A stretch of DNA of 64,000 nucleotides from Thalassobacterium maritimum (GTDB lineage Bacteria > Verrucomicrobiota > Verrucomicrobiia > Opitutales > Coraliomargaritaceae): NCBI RefSeq assembly GCF_031127805.1, contig NZ_JARXHW010000026.1, positions 5,013 through 69,012 on the forward strand, in the 5' to 3' direction. Of this stretch, positions 45,010 through 54,619 are shown one piece after another. The notes under the pieces are model-generated. The model saw only the letters and a program-made list of their open reading frames with translations. It ran no database searches and was not told where the DNA came from. Both the position numbers and the translations under genes were made by a program. The number at the start of each line of letters is the position of its first letter. Position 1 is the stretch's first letter.

Positions 45010-47256
45010 ATGAAAGAGAAAAATTCTCCACAGCAAGGCAATGTTCCGAACGCAAGTAGTTCGATACAATTTATCTCAATTATGGACCTCTTTCATATCA
45101 TCCGGCAGCGCTGGATTTTGGGTTCGAGTTTCGGTATCGTTGTGGCGGCGCTCTTTGCCTTTTATTTTCTTAACCAAACCCCTCAATACGAGGCCGAGGC
45201 TTCGATGGTCGTGGAGCTCAATACCGACAACGTTGTGAATGTTCAGGAAGTCGTTGAGAGTGGTGTGCAAAATAGTAGTCTGCTCGAAACCGCAATGAAT
45301 ACGCATATCGCTCGGCTAAGGAGCCGAACCTTGGCGCAAATTGTAGTCGATTCGTTGGACGCTGATCAGGTCGAGCGCCTCATGCTCGCTGTTGTAGGCC
45401 CGGTTGAAGGGCGGGATCCTGAAGTCGAGCTGCCCGATCCTGCGAGCCTTTTGACTGAAGATATTCTGCGCATCAGTTGGCTTCCAGACTCGCAGGTTTT
45501 GAGTGTGCGGATTAAGTTAGCTGACCGTCACATGGCTAAGCTTATCGCGGATCGCTATGTGAATCGCTATATTCGTTTGCAATCGGAGCTTCGTGGGCAG
45601 TCCACGGATATTGCAGTGAACTTTCTTGATGAGCAGACGGTGGAGCTGCGCGATCGTTTGGAAAAAGAAGAAGGGGCTTTGCAGAAATATCGTGCTGAAA
45701 ACGATCTGGTAACTGTTGAGCAGAATCAGTTGATTGTTACGGAGCGCCTAAGTGAGTTGAGTTCTGCGATTACCAAGACGCGGCTACGCTTGCTGGGAGT
45801 TGAAAGTCGTTTGAGTCAGATCGGCTCCGCTGGCGAAGATTTAGACTTACTCATGAATATTGCACTGATAGGCGGTCGTGAGAATGTCACTGAAATCTAT
45901 ACTGAGCTGCAACGTTTAAGAAAGGAGGAGCAAGTGCTGTCTAAGACCTACCTTGAGAGGCATCCAAAGATGGTTGAAAATGCGGCCTCCCAAGAGGCTG
46001 TCACGGCTGCGTTGTGGACTGCGATCAATCAGGCGCGCAGTGAATTCAAAGGAGAGCAGCAAGCCGTTACCGAGGAGCTTGCAAGCCTTGAAACTAAGTA
46101 TTACGAAGCCGAGCAGGAAGCTCGTCGGCTGGAAAGTTTATCAATTGAGTATCGCGTGCTTTCGCGTAAGGTTGAAGCGCAACGCGATATTTTCGATCGA
46201 GTGACTTCACGGTTCAATGAAACCAGCATCGCGCAGCAGATGAATTTGACCACGATTCGAATTTTGGATTTAGCGGCTTTGCCGAAGCATGCGGTTTGGC
46301 CAGATAAGAAAAAAATTGGTCTAGCTTCGGTCATGTTATGTGGTTTCTTCTTTGTTGGTGTGCCTTTTGGAATTGAGTTTCTAGACAATCGCCTTCGGAC
46401 ATTTTCAGATATTGAGCGATTCGTCGGCAAGCCTGTCCTGGGGGATGTGCGTTTAATAAAAGGTAAGTCTGACGTTGAAATCGCTGAGCTAGCGCAAACT
46501 AAGGATGATCTGTTAGGGGAGGCGTTTGCTTCAATCTATGGAAGCTTGCGCTTGAGCTTGGGCCAATTCCCGTCACCGCTCTCATTAGTCGTGACCAGTT
46601 CCGTGCCCTCCGAAGGAAAGTCAGTCATCGCCTCTAATTTGGCAGCGGAGCTGGCCGCACATGGAATGAAAACCATCGTGGTGGACTGCGACCTGCGTCG
46701 CCCCAGTCAGCACCGTTACCATAATCTTGAGAATAAACAGGGACTGATTGAATGGTTGCATTCAGGTGCGCCAGTCGCCGAGGATCTATTTGCTGACGAG
46801 AAACTCGGAGTCCAAAAATTAGGAGAGAGTGGCAAGCTCTTCTTATTAAGCTCCGGTGGGTCGACCACGCATGCCAGCGCGGTACTCGAAGATAAGCGAA
46901 TGGATACCTTGGTCTCTCGACTGAAGCAGGAATTCGAGCTTATTATTTTCGATACCCCGCCCGTTGGCGTTTTTCACGATGCGACGTTGGTAGCTGACTA
47001 TGCAGACCATTGTCTCTTCGTCGCTCGTCAGAATGAAACTACACGCCAAAAGACACGACATTCTGTGGCTCAAATGGATCGTTCGAAGGCACCCGTCCTC
47101 GGTGTTGTCTTTAATGGAGTGAAGGACTTACGTCTTGCTGCTGGCTATGGTAGTGCGGCTGATTATGGATACGAAAGCTATAGTTATCGTTACCAGTATG
47201 GATATGGTAAGCACGAGGATCAGTATCAGAAGGATTATGCCTCAGGGGGAGCTTGA
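45010..47256 (+). CDS. Wzc-like chain-length determinant with BY-kinase domain
   Basis: 748 residues. N-terminal Wzz domain: first membrane helix at ~33-52, long periplasmic coiled coils (ELRDRLEKEEGALQKYRAEN), then a second membrane helix at ~437-456. Cytoplasmic BY-kinase domain: Walker A SSVPSEGKSV (~530), Walker A' VVDCDLRRPS (~556), Walker B ELIIFDTPPVG. The C-terminus is a tyrosine cluster (YGYESYSYRYQYGYG), the autophosphorylation site that controls polymer length and export in this family. Full-length and apparently intact. Confidence 0.94.
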   Translation: MKEKNSPQQGNVPNASSSIQFISIMDLFHIIRQRWILGSSFGIVVAALFAFYFLNQTPQYEAEASMVVELNTDNVVNVQEVVESGVQNSSLLETAMNTHIARLRSRTLAQIVVDSLDADQVERLMLAVVGPVEGRDPEVELPDPASLLTEDILRISWLPDSQVLSVRIKLADRHMAKLIADRYVNRYIRLQSELRGQSTDIAVNFLDEQTVELRDRLEKEEGALQKYRAENDLVTVEQNQLIVTERLSELSSAITKTRLRLLGVESRLSQIGSAGEDLDLLMNIALIGGRENVTEIYTELQRLRKEEQVLSKTYLERHPKMVENAASQEAVTAALWTAINQARSEFKGEQQAVTEELASLETKYYEAEQEARRLESLSIEYRVLSRKVEAQRDIFDRVTSRFNETSIAQQMNLTTIRILDLAALPKHAVWPDKKKIGLASVMLCGFFFVGVPFGIEFLDNRLRTFSDIERFVGKPVLGDVRLIKGKSDVEIAELAQTKDDLLGEAFASIYGSLRLSLGQFPSPLSLVVTSSVPSEGKSVIASNLAAELAAHGMKTIVVDCDLRRPSQHRYHNLENKQGLIEWLHSGAPVAEDLFADEKLGVQKLGESGKLFLLSSGGSTTHASAVLEDKRMDTLVSRLKQEFELIIFDTPPVGVFHDATLVADYADHCLFVARQNETTRQKTRHSVAQMDRSKAPVLGVVFNGVKDLRLAAGYGSAADYGYESYSYRYQYGYGKHEDQYQKDYASGGA

Positions 47257-47318
47257 TAGTTTGAGACGGTTTGAGTGGTTTTAATAAAATTGAACGTCTA
47301 GGATTTATTAGATTATTT

Positions 47319-48158
47319 ATGGTTGATCAAAGAGATCATAACTCAGTTTTTGTATGCTATGGAGATGGTGTATTTCTGCAACCCCGTGACCAAATCGTCC
47401 GAGATGCGGAAGGGCTTGGCATTTTTGATGCCATAGAGGTTTGGGATCGAGCGCGTTTGATGGAGACGCCTGAATACCGGAGTTTGGATAAGAATATTAA
47501 GGATCATACTGGAAGTATGTATTTCTGGTGGAAACCATTCATTATTCGTAAGGCTCTAGAGGATGTTGCTCCAGGTGGTTTGGTTTTCTATTCGGACTCT
47601 GGTCGGTACGATGGTGGTTTTAGACTTTCCACCGGAGCCAAGTATTTGATCGAAGAATTCCGCTCTTCTGGGTTTACGGGTGTTTTAGTTCCACAGTTTG
47701 GTTCGAATCAGCAGTGGACACGAAAAGAATGTTTTGAACAGATGGACTGTAACACTTCTAAATATCGTAACTCTCCTCAAATTCAGGCCACTTTCTCAAT
47801 GTGGATTAAAAGTGAATCCACAATGGCTGCGATTACTGAATGGGAAAATTGTTGCCGCGATTTCAATTTAGTAGGAGATGTGGGAGAAGATCGAAAACAG
47901 TTTCAAAGTTCATCGTTTAAGGCCCACCGACATGATCAAAGTATTTTGACTCTGGTTTCTTTGAAGCATCAACTCAATTATCTGACTCTTGGGGAGGAAC
48001 TTACACATCAATGCTTGAAGTATCTGGGTCGAGTAAAAGAAGTTAATGTTGAATTTAAAAAAACCGAATTTGTGGCTGAGGCTCATGCCACTCAGCGAGT
48101 ATTGATGCCGCTTGCTCTTAAATACATGAGGCGAAAATTAAAGCTGCAGGAAATCTAA
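47319..48158 (+). CDS. Putative glycosyltransferase-related protein of the EPS locus
   Basis: About 279 residues from ATG 47319; an upstream TTG at 47271 is possible. The pattern FWWKPFIIRKALEDVAPGGL, then VFYSDSGRYDGG, resembles uncharacterised GT-A-like proteins of polysaccharide loci whose signature is WxWKPxxI...LLYxDxG. The DSG may serve as a DxD-like metal site. Acceptor and sugar unknown. It lies between wzc and the flippase with short gaps. Confidence 0.6.
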   Translation: MVDQRDHNSVFVCYGDGVFLQPRDQIVRDAEGLGIFDAIEVWDRARLMETPEYRSLDKNIKDHTGSMYFWWKPFIIRKALEDVAPGGLVFYSDSGRYDGGFRLSTGAKYLIEEFRSSGFTGVLVPQFGSNQQWTRKECFEQMDCNTSKYRNSPQIQATFSMWIKSESTMAAITEWENCCRDFNLVGDVGEDRKQFQSSSFKAHRHDQSILTLVSLKHQLNYLTLGEELTHQCLKYLGRVKEVNVEFKKTEFVAEAHATQRVLMPLALKYMRRKLKLQEI

Positions 48159-48161
48159 GTA

Positions 48162-49529
48162 GTGATTTTAAGTCGTTTAAAAAGTTTTAAGGCTAGTCGA
48201 GATGGGCGAATCGCATTGTCAGTGCTGACTGCGTTTGGCTCAAAATTCGGTGGCGCCGCGCTTCAATTGTTTGCTCTGCCTTTAGTTGTCCGGTCTTTAG
48301 GTGTCCAGGATTTTGCAATATTCGCCTTGTCGAGTTCAATTCTTGCTTTCTTTATGTTTTCAAATCTGGGAATTGGGGGATATCTTGTTGTCCTGCTTCC
48401 TAGCGCGCGAAAAAGCAGCGGAAGAGAGGTTTCTGCAATACTCTCAAATGCGCTTGTAACAACAATTTCAGTAGGACTTGTATTCATTTTCTTATTGTAT
48501 GGATATTGTAGGATTTACGGACTTTCTGAAGTTTTTGGCGGCGTCTATGATTACGCACCTGAATTAGTTGTAGACGTATTATGCTTGGTATTATTTTTTG
48601 GCCTGTTGCAGTTAATGATTTCGATTTTCATTTCTGCACAAAATGCCTATCAGGAACTGTACTATAACAACGTATATGGCGGTCTCGGTTCATTTGCCTC
48701 GGCGGTGAGTATACTGATATACTATAACGTAAATCCTTCGGGGAATGTGATTGCATATCTATTAGCCTTTTATTTGCCATCTTTATTCTTCCAGATACTG
48801 AGTAGTATTCATTTTGTGATAAGGCATCCGGAGACATGTCCTCGTTTTGACGGTATGCGTCCTTCTCTTGTTCGGAGTATGATCTTTGGTGGTGGGGCTT
48901 TTGTTATTGCACAAACTGTATTGCCATTAGTTATTCGGGAAGTTCCAAAACTCACATTCGCGAGCGAAGGAGCCCTTGTGGATGTTACAACCTATTCGTT
49001 GCTGATGGTCCTGCTTTCGATTTTAGGAGGAATTACCCTTTCTCTCACTCAGCCGATGTTCGGTAGTCTGTCGGATGCGTGGACTTCGGGGGACTTTTTG
49101 TGGGCAATTAGGAGAGTCGTCCAAATCACACTTCTATTTGTTGGAATGGGAGTTGTGCTCGCGCTCATTGGTAAAATTTATGGTGAAGCATTAACTACAG
49201 CCTGGGTCGGAGCGGAGGCTGCAATCTCGAACCATATCATGTTTCTTTTTGGGTGCTATTTTTCCATAAATTGTATTTTTCACATTTTTACACTATCTTT
49301 ATTCGTTATGAAGTTAAAGACCGCATGTGTTTTGGTGAACTTATCTACGGCAGTGGTATTTTGCTTGTTACTTCCATTTGCAGTTTCGAGAGGTGTTGAT
49401 GGGGTTCTTGTTGTGGGACTACTTAGCGTTGGTGGAGTCGGTGTTCCATTATCATTGTTATACTTCTATAAGTCACTTAAAGGATTTTTGGTAGATGAGG
49501 CTGCTCTAACTTCGCTTGATTTGAATTAA
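48162..49529 (+). CDS. Wzx-like polysaccharide flippase
   Basis: 455 residues from GTG 48162, 3 bp after the previous stop. Twelve or more membrane helices (e.g. LALFFGLLQLMISIF-type stretches, ILGGITLSLTQPMFG). AFGSKFGGAALQLFALPLVV near the start is the MATE/MOP-flippase entry motif. It moves undecaprenyl-linked repeat units across the inner membrane. AT-rich compared with flanking genes. Confidence 0.88.
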   Translation: MILSRLKSFKASRDGRIALSVLTAFGSKFGGAALQLFALPLVVRSLGVQDFAIFALSSSILAFFMFSNLGIGGYLVVLLPSARKSSGREVSAILSNALVTTISVGLVFIFLLYGYCRIYGLSEVFGGVYDYAPELVVDVLCLVLFFGLLQLMISIFISAQNAYQELYYNNVYGGLGSFASAVSILIYYNVNPSGNVIAYLLAFYLPSLFFQILSSIHFVIRHPETCPRFDGMRPSLVRSMIFGGGAFVIAQTVLPLVIREVPKLTFASEGALVDVTTYSLLMVLLSILGGITLSLTQPMFGSLSDAWTSGDFLWAIRRVVQITLLFVGMGVVLALIGKIYGEALTTAWVGAEAAISNHIMFLFGCYFSINCIFHIFTLSLFVMKLKTACVLVNLSTAVVFCLLLPFAVSRGVDGVLVVGLLSVGGVGVPLSLLYFYKSLKGFLVDEAALTSLDLN

Positions 49530-49531
49530 GT

Positions 49532-50596
49532 ATGTCAATTTGTATCGTAGATTTTAATGCTGGGGGGCATCACTTGTTTTATACCAGTTGTATCAGTGAT
49601 CTGCCCTCGATTACTGGTTTTGTCGGTGACTCGAAGCATTTACGGAATTTTGCTGAACGTTCAAAGGGAATGTCGATCACTGTATCGGATGATCCTCCTA
49701 AGACGCATCGTTTGCGCATAGATATGCTGAAAAAGCATATCCGAGACCATGGTGCTCCTTCAGAGTTCTTTCTGATGGAAGCAGATCAGCTGGATATTCC
49801 AGTGTTTTTAAGGCTCATTTTCGGTTTAGGGGCATCTGTTTCAAGAGTTTCGATCGGTGGTATTTGGTTTCGTTCAAATTTCATGTATCGCTCTTCGCTC
49901 ATTAGCCAAGCTAAAGGGGCTTGCTCGCGTTGGCTTCTTACTAGATGGGTAAAGGATACCGAGCGGTTGTTTTTTCTCGATGATTTACTGGCGAGGTCTA
50001 TTGCCCATTCCGTATCATTGAAACCCTGCGATTACTGGGCGAAAGAGCCATATCCATCTGAAGTTCTCCAAGAGTATCAGGGCATGAGAGCGGTTCCTAC
50101 GCTGTTATTTATTGGAGCACATGGCAAGAGAAAGGGGACTGCTTGGGCCTTGAATGCCTTGGTGCAGCATCCTCTCCCTTTTGAGTATCGTATTCATGTC
50201 GCAGGTGTATTGCAAGATCCTGATATTGAGGTGGCCTTGTTGCGAATTGAAGCACTGGGTGTGGAGGTGATCTTAGATAATCGTTTTTTAAGCGAATCTG
50301 ACTATCGGTCAGCGTATGAAAATGCTGATGTTGTGATGTTACCTTATATAGATTTTGGAGGTAGTTCAGGCGTGCTTATGGATGCTGCATCGTATCAAAA
50401 GCCGGTCGTAGCGACTGATTATGGCTTAATCGGGCGTGCCGTCTGTGAGACGAAATGTGGCAGAGTTTTTACTTTGAATTCAGTGGATAGTTTTATTGAA
50501 GCTGTTTCTGAAGTGGTGGCTAAACCTGTAGATGAGCAGTCTTTTTCTAGGGTTCAGTCCAGGTGTTCGGTCGAACAGTTTAGAGGTTTATTTTAG
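49532..50596 (+). CDS. Glycosyltransferase, GT4-like
   Basis: 354 residues. The N-terminal half starts SICIVDFNAGGHHLFY, a variant of the GT-B entry loop. The C-terminal half has TLLFIGAHGKRKGTAWALNA and VVMLPYIDFGGSSGVLMDAA followed by the YQKPVVATDYG acceptor/donor face, fitting GT4-like transferases, with an FGGSSGVLMDA loop in place of the usual E-x7-E. Substrates unknown. Follows the flippase by 2 bp, so cotranslated. Confidence 0.82.
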   Translation: MSICIVDFNAGGHHLFYTSCISDLPSITGFVGDSKHLRNFAERSKGMSITVSDDPPKTHRLRIDMLKKHIRDHGAPSEFFLMEADQLDIPVFLRLIFGLGASVSRVSIGGIWFRSNFMYRSSLISQAKGACSRWLLTRWVKDTERLFFLDDLLARSIAHSVSLKPCDYWAKEPYPSEVLQEYQGMRAVPTLLFIGAHGKRKGTAWALNALVQHPLPFEYRIHVAGVLQDPDIEVALLRIEALGVEVILDNRFLSESDYRSAYENADVVMLPYIDFGGSSGVLMDAASYQKPVVATDYGLIGRAVCETKCGRVFTLNSVDSFIEAVSEVVAKPVDEQSFSRVQSRCSVEQFRGLF

Positions 50597-50632
50597 CAGG
50601 TTTATAATGAAGCTGAATACGGAGGTATACTA

Positions 50633-51820
50633 ATGCACTACACTTCTATAGTATTTTATTGCTTGGTTGGAATTTTGATTAGTCCATCTCTTTCGGCATT
50701 CCTTCCTTCCTCAACTCGTCCATTAATACTATCTCTAATCTTATTAACTTTGTTGATTGCGACCGTTCTGGAGCTCCGTCGCTCGGGCTATATGATCGGC
50801 TCTCGCATCTTAGCCTTATCGCTGAGTCTAGTTTTGCTGAGTGTCGTGAGTATCATCAATGCTCAGGTTGGATTTGATTTCCGGTACTTTTATCTACTTG
50901 GAAAGTGTGGTGTGTTCTTTGTGGCTGCTTATGAATTTGGAAAACATGGTTTAGATCTAAGTAGAATAAATATACTGATCTATATTGCTACTGTCGTTGC
51001 GTGCCTTTCAGTCATCGGATTGTTTATGTCAGGCGGTATCTCTGCCGGCGAGCGTTATAATTTCGATCAAGACTCATTTTCTGCTGTCGGCTTAGCTATC
51101 AATTATTCGGCAGTGTTTTTACTTATGTTGTTTGCTGCTATTCGTGGAGTTGGTTTAGGAGCTTTCATAGCTTTTATTGCATCAATGACGTCAGCATGTA
51201 TCGTTGTTTTTACTGCTTCACGCGGAGCAATTATTGCGGCAGGTGTTTCCGCGCTATTATTGTCTATCATAAACTATCGTCGTGTATCTGGATGCCAGGC
51301 CGTCATTATATTTTTAGGTAGCATATTTGTATATGTTGGTACGCCTTTAAAGAATCAGTTACAATATGTCTTTAAGCGTTTTACCTATAGCGAAGGACAA
51401 TTGGGAGGCTTTTCATCGGGTCGAGACACAATTTTAGCGAACTATTACCACTCGTGGATGGATACTGCTCGTTCTGTTATGTTTGGGATAGCTGACTATG
51501 ATGTGGGTCATTACCCTCACAATATAGTAATCGAAATACTCATTCGGTTTGGTGCATTTGGCGCCGGTCTATCGTTTCTATTCCTACTACTGTTTGCTCT
51601 AGATTTCTATCGTAATAGATGTGAAATTATATCTTCAAGCTTGGGGCAATTACTGTGTGTGTTATTCTTTTACTCATTGGTTTTATCTATGTTCAATTCT
51701 AGCCTAGAGCAGAATTTTATTTTGTTTTTTTCTGTCGGAGGTCTTGCAGGCCTATTTGATGCTAATGCGAGTGGAGACATTAAAGATGTTAAAAGTCCTC
51801 ATTGTTCGAGAGTGGTTTGA
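50633..51820 (+). CDS. Wzy-like O-antigen/EPS polymerase
   Basis: 395 residues, about eleven membrane helices. The C-terminal periplasmic loop region contains GRDTILANYYHSWMDTARSV and DYDVGHYPHNIVIEILIRFG, the H-N motif (HxxHN-like) typical of WaaL/Wzy ligase-polymerases. Most likely the polymerase that links lipid-bound repeat units. AT-rich; GTG/TTG codons and A/T third positions are frequent. A second ligase-like protein lies at 55.8-57.2 kb on the other strand. Confidence 0.85.
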   Translation: MHYTSIVFYCLVGILISPSLSAFLPSSTRPLILSLILLTLLIATVLELRRSGYMIGSRILALSLSLVLLSVVSIINAQVGFDFRYFYLLGKCGVFFVAAYEFGKHGLDLSRINILIYIATVVACLSVIGLFMSGGISAGERYNFDQDSFSAVGLAINYSAVFLLMLFAAIRGVGLGAFIAFIASMTSACIVVFTASRGAIIAAGVSALLLSIINYRRVSGCQAVIIFLGSIFVYVGTPLKNQLQYVFKRFTYSEGQLGGFSSGRDTILANYYHSWMDTARSVMFGIADYDVGHYPHNIVIEILIRFGAFGAGLSFLFLLLFALDFYRNRCEIISSSLGQLLCVLFFYSLVLSMFNSSLEQNFILFFSVGGLAGLFDANASGDIKDVKSPHCSRVV

Positions 51821-51873
51821 TTCAATGTAATTTTAATTTGAATACGTATGAGTCCTAAAAAATTCCAAATTTC

Positions 51874-52806
51874 ATGAAGATACTCGATCGCTTACCCGTT
51901 CTTGTCACTGCGTATAATCGGCCTGATAAGGTTCAATTAGTGCTGGAACAGCTGTCTCGCATTGATTTTGTTGATGTATTCATCGCATTTGATGGACCTA
52001 AAAATTCAGGTGAATCCGTTGCTGTTGCTTCAGCACGTGAAGTCGCTCGTAAATATATCGTAGACGAATCCAGGATTTTATACTCAGAAAAAAACCTAGG
52101 TTGTAGGTATGCTATGACTAAAGCGATTGATTGGTTTTTTGAGCAAGTTGAATTTGGTGTTATCAATGAGGATGATGTTATTATTGATTCTACATATTTT
52201 GATGCGATGCGAGTTATGCTTCCAGCATACGCTGATTCAAATGAAGTATTTTTAATCAATTCTTTTGTTACTCCTCGACAAGGTTTAGCTAAGCCTTTTT
52301 TTAAAGGTGAATTTATCAGTTCATGGGGGTGGGCAACTTGGCGTAATCGTTGGTCCTTATATGATGATTCTCTAATGTGTGAGGCAGTCACTTTTAAATC
52401 ATTGCGAGCTCGTTTTCCTAGCGTTTCGAATGCAATTTATTTTTACCTAGCATTTAAATTATGTAAGCAAGGCAAAATGTCATCATGGGCTTATCGTTGG
52501 GTGGCTACTGTTTGGTCCCATGATGGTATTTCATTAACTCCGACTTCTAGTTTATCGCAGTCTATCGGAATTACTCCTGACGCTACCCACACTTCTAAAG
52601 AAACGCACCTATTGTTGAAGAAGGATTCGATCAATCAGGATGATCTATTAAACGTGTGTGTAGTTTTAGGGCCTGACCGTTTGCGTGATGATCGTATCCT
52701 TTCCTATATTTCAGGTTCTACCAATTTTATTAAGCTGTTGCGAATGATGGTCTCTTGTTGTGTTCCCAATCCTTTGTTTTTTAGGATTAGAAGGCAGCTT
52801 CGTTAG
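51874..52806 (+). CDS. Glycosyltransferase, GT2-like (GT-A fold)
   Basis: 310 residues. LPVLVTAYNRPDKVQLVLEQ is the GT-A entry. VFIAFDGPKNSG and YSEKNLGCRYAMTKAIDWFF follow. FGVINEDDVIID is the DxD-equivalent metal site (EDD, about residue 99). SSWGWATWRNRWSLYD is a characteristic Trp-rich segment seen in hexosyltransferases of polysaccharide loci. Sugar unknown. The DNA is among the most AT-rich in the window. Confidence 0.82.
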   Translation: MKILDRLPVLVTAYNRPDKVQLVLEQLSRIDFVDVFIAFDGPKNSGESVAVASAREVARKYIVDESRILYSEKNLGCRYAMTKAIDWFFEQVEFGVINEDDVIIDSTYFDAMRVMLPAYADSNEVFLINSFVTPRQGLAKPFFKGEFISSWGWATWRNRWSLYDDSLMCEAVTFKSLRARFPSVSNAIYFYLAFKLCKQGKMSSWAYRWVATVWSHDGISLTPTSSLSQSIGITPDATHTSKETHLLLKKDSINQDDLLNVCVVLGPDRLRDDRILSYISGSTNFIKLLRMMVSCCVPNPLFFRIRRQLR

Positions 52807-52828
52807 GAGTCGTTAACGAATACAAGTT

Positions 52829-54013
52829 ATGAGAATTGGTATTGTAGTCAGTAATTTTAGATATCCACCTTCAGAAGGTATCGAGGTGCAGCTTATTGAT
52901 TTAGTTAATTATTTTCGCGCGGAGGGGCACGAGGTAGATATTATTGCGCTTGAATCTCGTGGCGCGGAAACATGTAAGAAAAAGATATTTTCACTCGGAG
53001 ATGGGGTTCTGTTTAAGACGAGATTTTCGTATAAAATCCAGGCAATGATATCAATTATTCATCTTCTTACAGGAGGAGTCTCTGTGAGTTTCTTTCCGCG
53101 AGATCGTGAGATTCGTGCTCGTGTCCGAAAATGGCTAAATAACAAGGATTCCATTTACATACAAGGCGTTGCGTTAGCATGGATTCCGTCGCTAATCAGG
53201 TCTAATCATATTGTATGGGGGCCAGTAGATGCATATTCTCTACGATCTATTCGCATTGCGAAATATCTCAAGTTTACCGGGATTTATAAGAGATTACTCT
53301 CAAGTATAGAAAAGAGAGCTTGCTTATTCCTTGAGTCGAGGGCTATCCGATCCTCAAAGTATACTTATGTTTGTGGTTTTGAGGATGCCCGGTTCTTGTC
53401 TTTAATGCATCGCTCCAATTCCATACGCTCTATTCCATTGTTGGGGATGGCGGACGTTATCAATTCGAGTGAAATAAAAAGATATACGAATCGGCGAGTT
53501 GTTCTTTGGGCTGATTTTCGCATCAACTACTTGTTCCGCTCTGGATTAAAGTGTCTTGATGTGTTATCGGAATCATGCCAGAAAATTGGGTTAGAGTTGA
53601 TTATATTAGGGCAGGGCAGCGCAGATTTATGCCGTGAATTCGGTGAAAATCGTGCTCCAGTTCATTTTTTGGAATGGGTTGAAGACTTGGATTCATACCT
53701 ATCTGAATCAGTTGCGATTGTTTTACCTGATGAAGTTGGCACGGGAATCAAAAATCGGGCAATATATGCGATGGGATCTGGTTGTGTTGTTCTGGGGAAG
53801 TCGGCAGCTTTCCAATCGATCCCGGCAATTAGTAGGAGTCATTGTATTCAGTTGAATTCTTGGTCTAAATTGGAGGATGAGCTCAACTATATTTTGGATT
53901 CTTTTAGCGAGTCTGCCCGGATTCGATCAAATGCTGCCCTTTTAATCGAGGACTACAACTCGAGCAGTAAAATTATAAAATCGTGGGAGCAGTTATTGAG
54001 CCCTACCAACTGA
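52829..54013 (+). CDS. Glycosyltransferase, GT4-like
   Basis: 394 residues. RIGIVVSNFRYPPSEGIEVQ is the GT-B N-terminal loop. The donor half has LELIILGQGSADLC, HFLEWVEDLDSYLSESVAIV and LPDEVGTGIKNRAIYAMGSG, where the D/E-x7-E-like region contacts the nucleotide sugar. It follows the GT2-like gene by 22 bp. Very AT-rich. Substrate unknown. Confidence 0.82.
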   Translation: MRIGIVVSNFRYPPSEGIEVQLIDLVNYFRAEGHEVDIIALESRGAETCKKKIFSLGDGVLFKTRFSYKIQAMISIIHLLTGGVSVSFFPRDREIRARVRKWLNNKDSIYIQGVALAWIPSLIRSNHIVWGPVDAYSLRSIRIAKYLKFTGIYKRLLSSIEKRACLFLESRAIRSSKYTYVCGFEDARFLSLMHRSNSIRSIPLLGMADVINSSEIKRYTNRRVVLWADFRINYLFRSGLKCLDVLSESCQKIGLELIILGQGSADLCREFGENRAPVHFLEWVEDLDSYLSESVAIVLPDEVGTGIKNRAIYAMGSGCVVLGKSAAFQSIPAISRSHCIQLNSWSKLEDELNYILDSFSESARIRSNAALLIEDYNSSSKIIKSWEQLLSPTN

Positions 54014-54061
54014 TTTAAACTTGAACTTGTGGTATTTTGTAGAATATCTCCTTTTTCTTAA

Positions 54062-54619
54062 ATGAATTCCTTAGTGCGACAGGACCTGGTGGATCATGAT
54101 CCAATGGTTGTTACTGGTGGGCGACCAAGAGCCTGGGTAATCAGTTGGTATTTGATGAAGATAGCATTTGTTTCTTGTGCATTACCTTGGCCCGGGAAGT
54201 TGAAATGCTTTCTTCTTCGGAAGTTTGGAGCAACCGTGGGCGAAAATCTGTTGCTGAAGCCGAAGGTTAATATCCATCTTCCGTGGCAACTAGAGATCGG
54301 CGATCACACTTGGATTGGCGAGGAGGTTTTTATTCTTAACTTCAGTGCAGTAACCATTGGGTCTCATTGTTGTATTTCACAGCGCGCTTTTTTATGCACT
54401 GGCAATCATGATTTTAGAGATCCTTCGATGCCGTTTCGAAATGCGCCGATCACCGTTAAGGATGGCGCTTGGGTCGGAGCTCAAAGTTTCATTGCGCCTG
54501 GCGTTACAATTGGAACAGATGCGGTGATCACTGCAGGCTCTGTTGTGTTAGAAGACATGCCGGATAATATGATTTGTTCAGGTAATCCTTGTCGTCCGAT
54601 TAAGCCACGTTGGAAGTAA
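54062..54619 (+). CDS. WcaF-like acetyltransferase (left-handed beta-helix)
   Basis: 185 residues. Hexapeptide repeats are evident: VGENLLLKPKVNIHLPWQLE, IGDHTWIGEEVFI, VTIGSHCCISQRAFL, GAWVGAQSFIAPGVTIGTDA and VITAGSVVLEDMPDNMICSG. CTGNHDFRDPSM supplies the catalytic His common to WcaF/NodL-type O-acetyltransferases. It acetylates a sugar of the repeat unit using acetyl-CoA. Stop overlaps the following glycosyltransferase start by ten bases. Confidence 0.92.
   Translation: MNSLVRQDLVDHDPMVVTGGRPRAWVISWYLMKIAFVSCALPWPGKLKCFLLRKFGATVGENLLLKPKVNIHLPWQLEIGDHTWIGEEVFILNFSAVTIGSHCCISQRAFLCTGNHDFRDPSMPFRNAPITVKDGAWVGAQSFIAPGVTIGTDAVITAGSVVLEDMPDNMICSGNPCRPIKPRWK

Noticed and set aside
44799..45041. 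80-codon minus-strand ORF in the wza-wzc spacer
   Set aside because: Overlaps the start of wzc, no start signal; kept only as a possible relic in the spacer entry.
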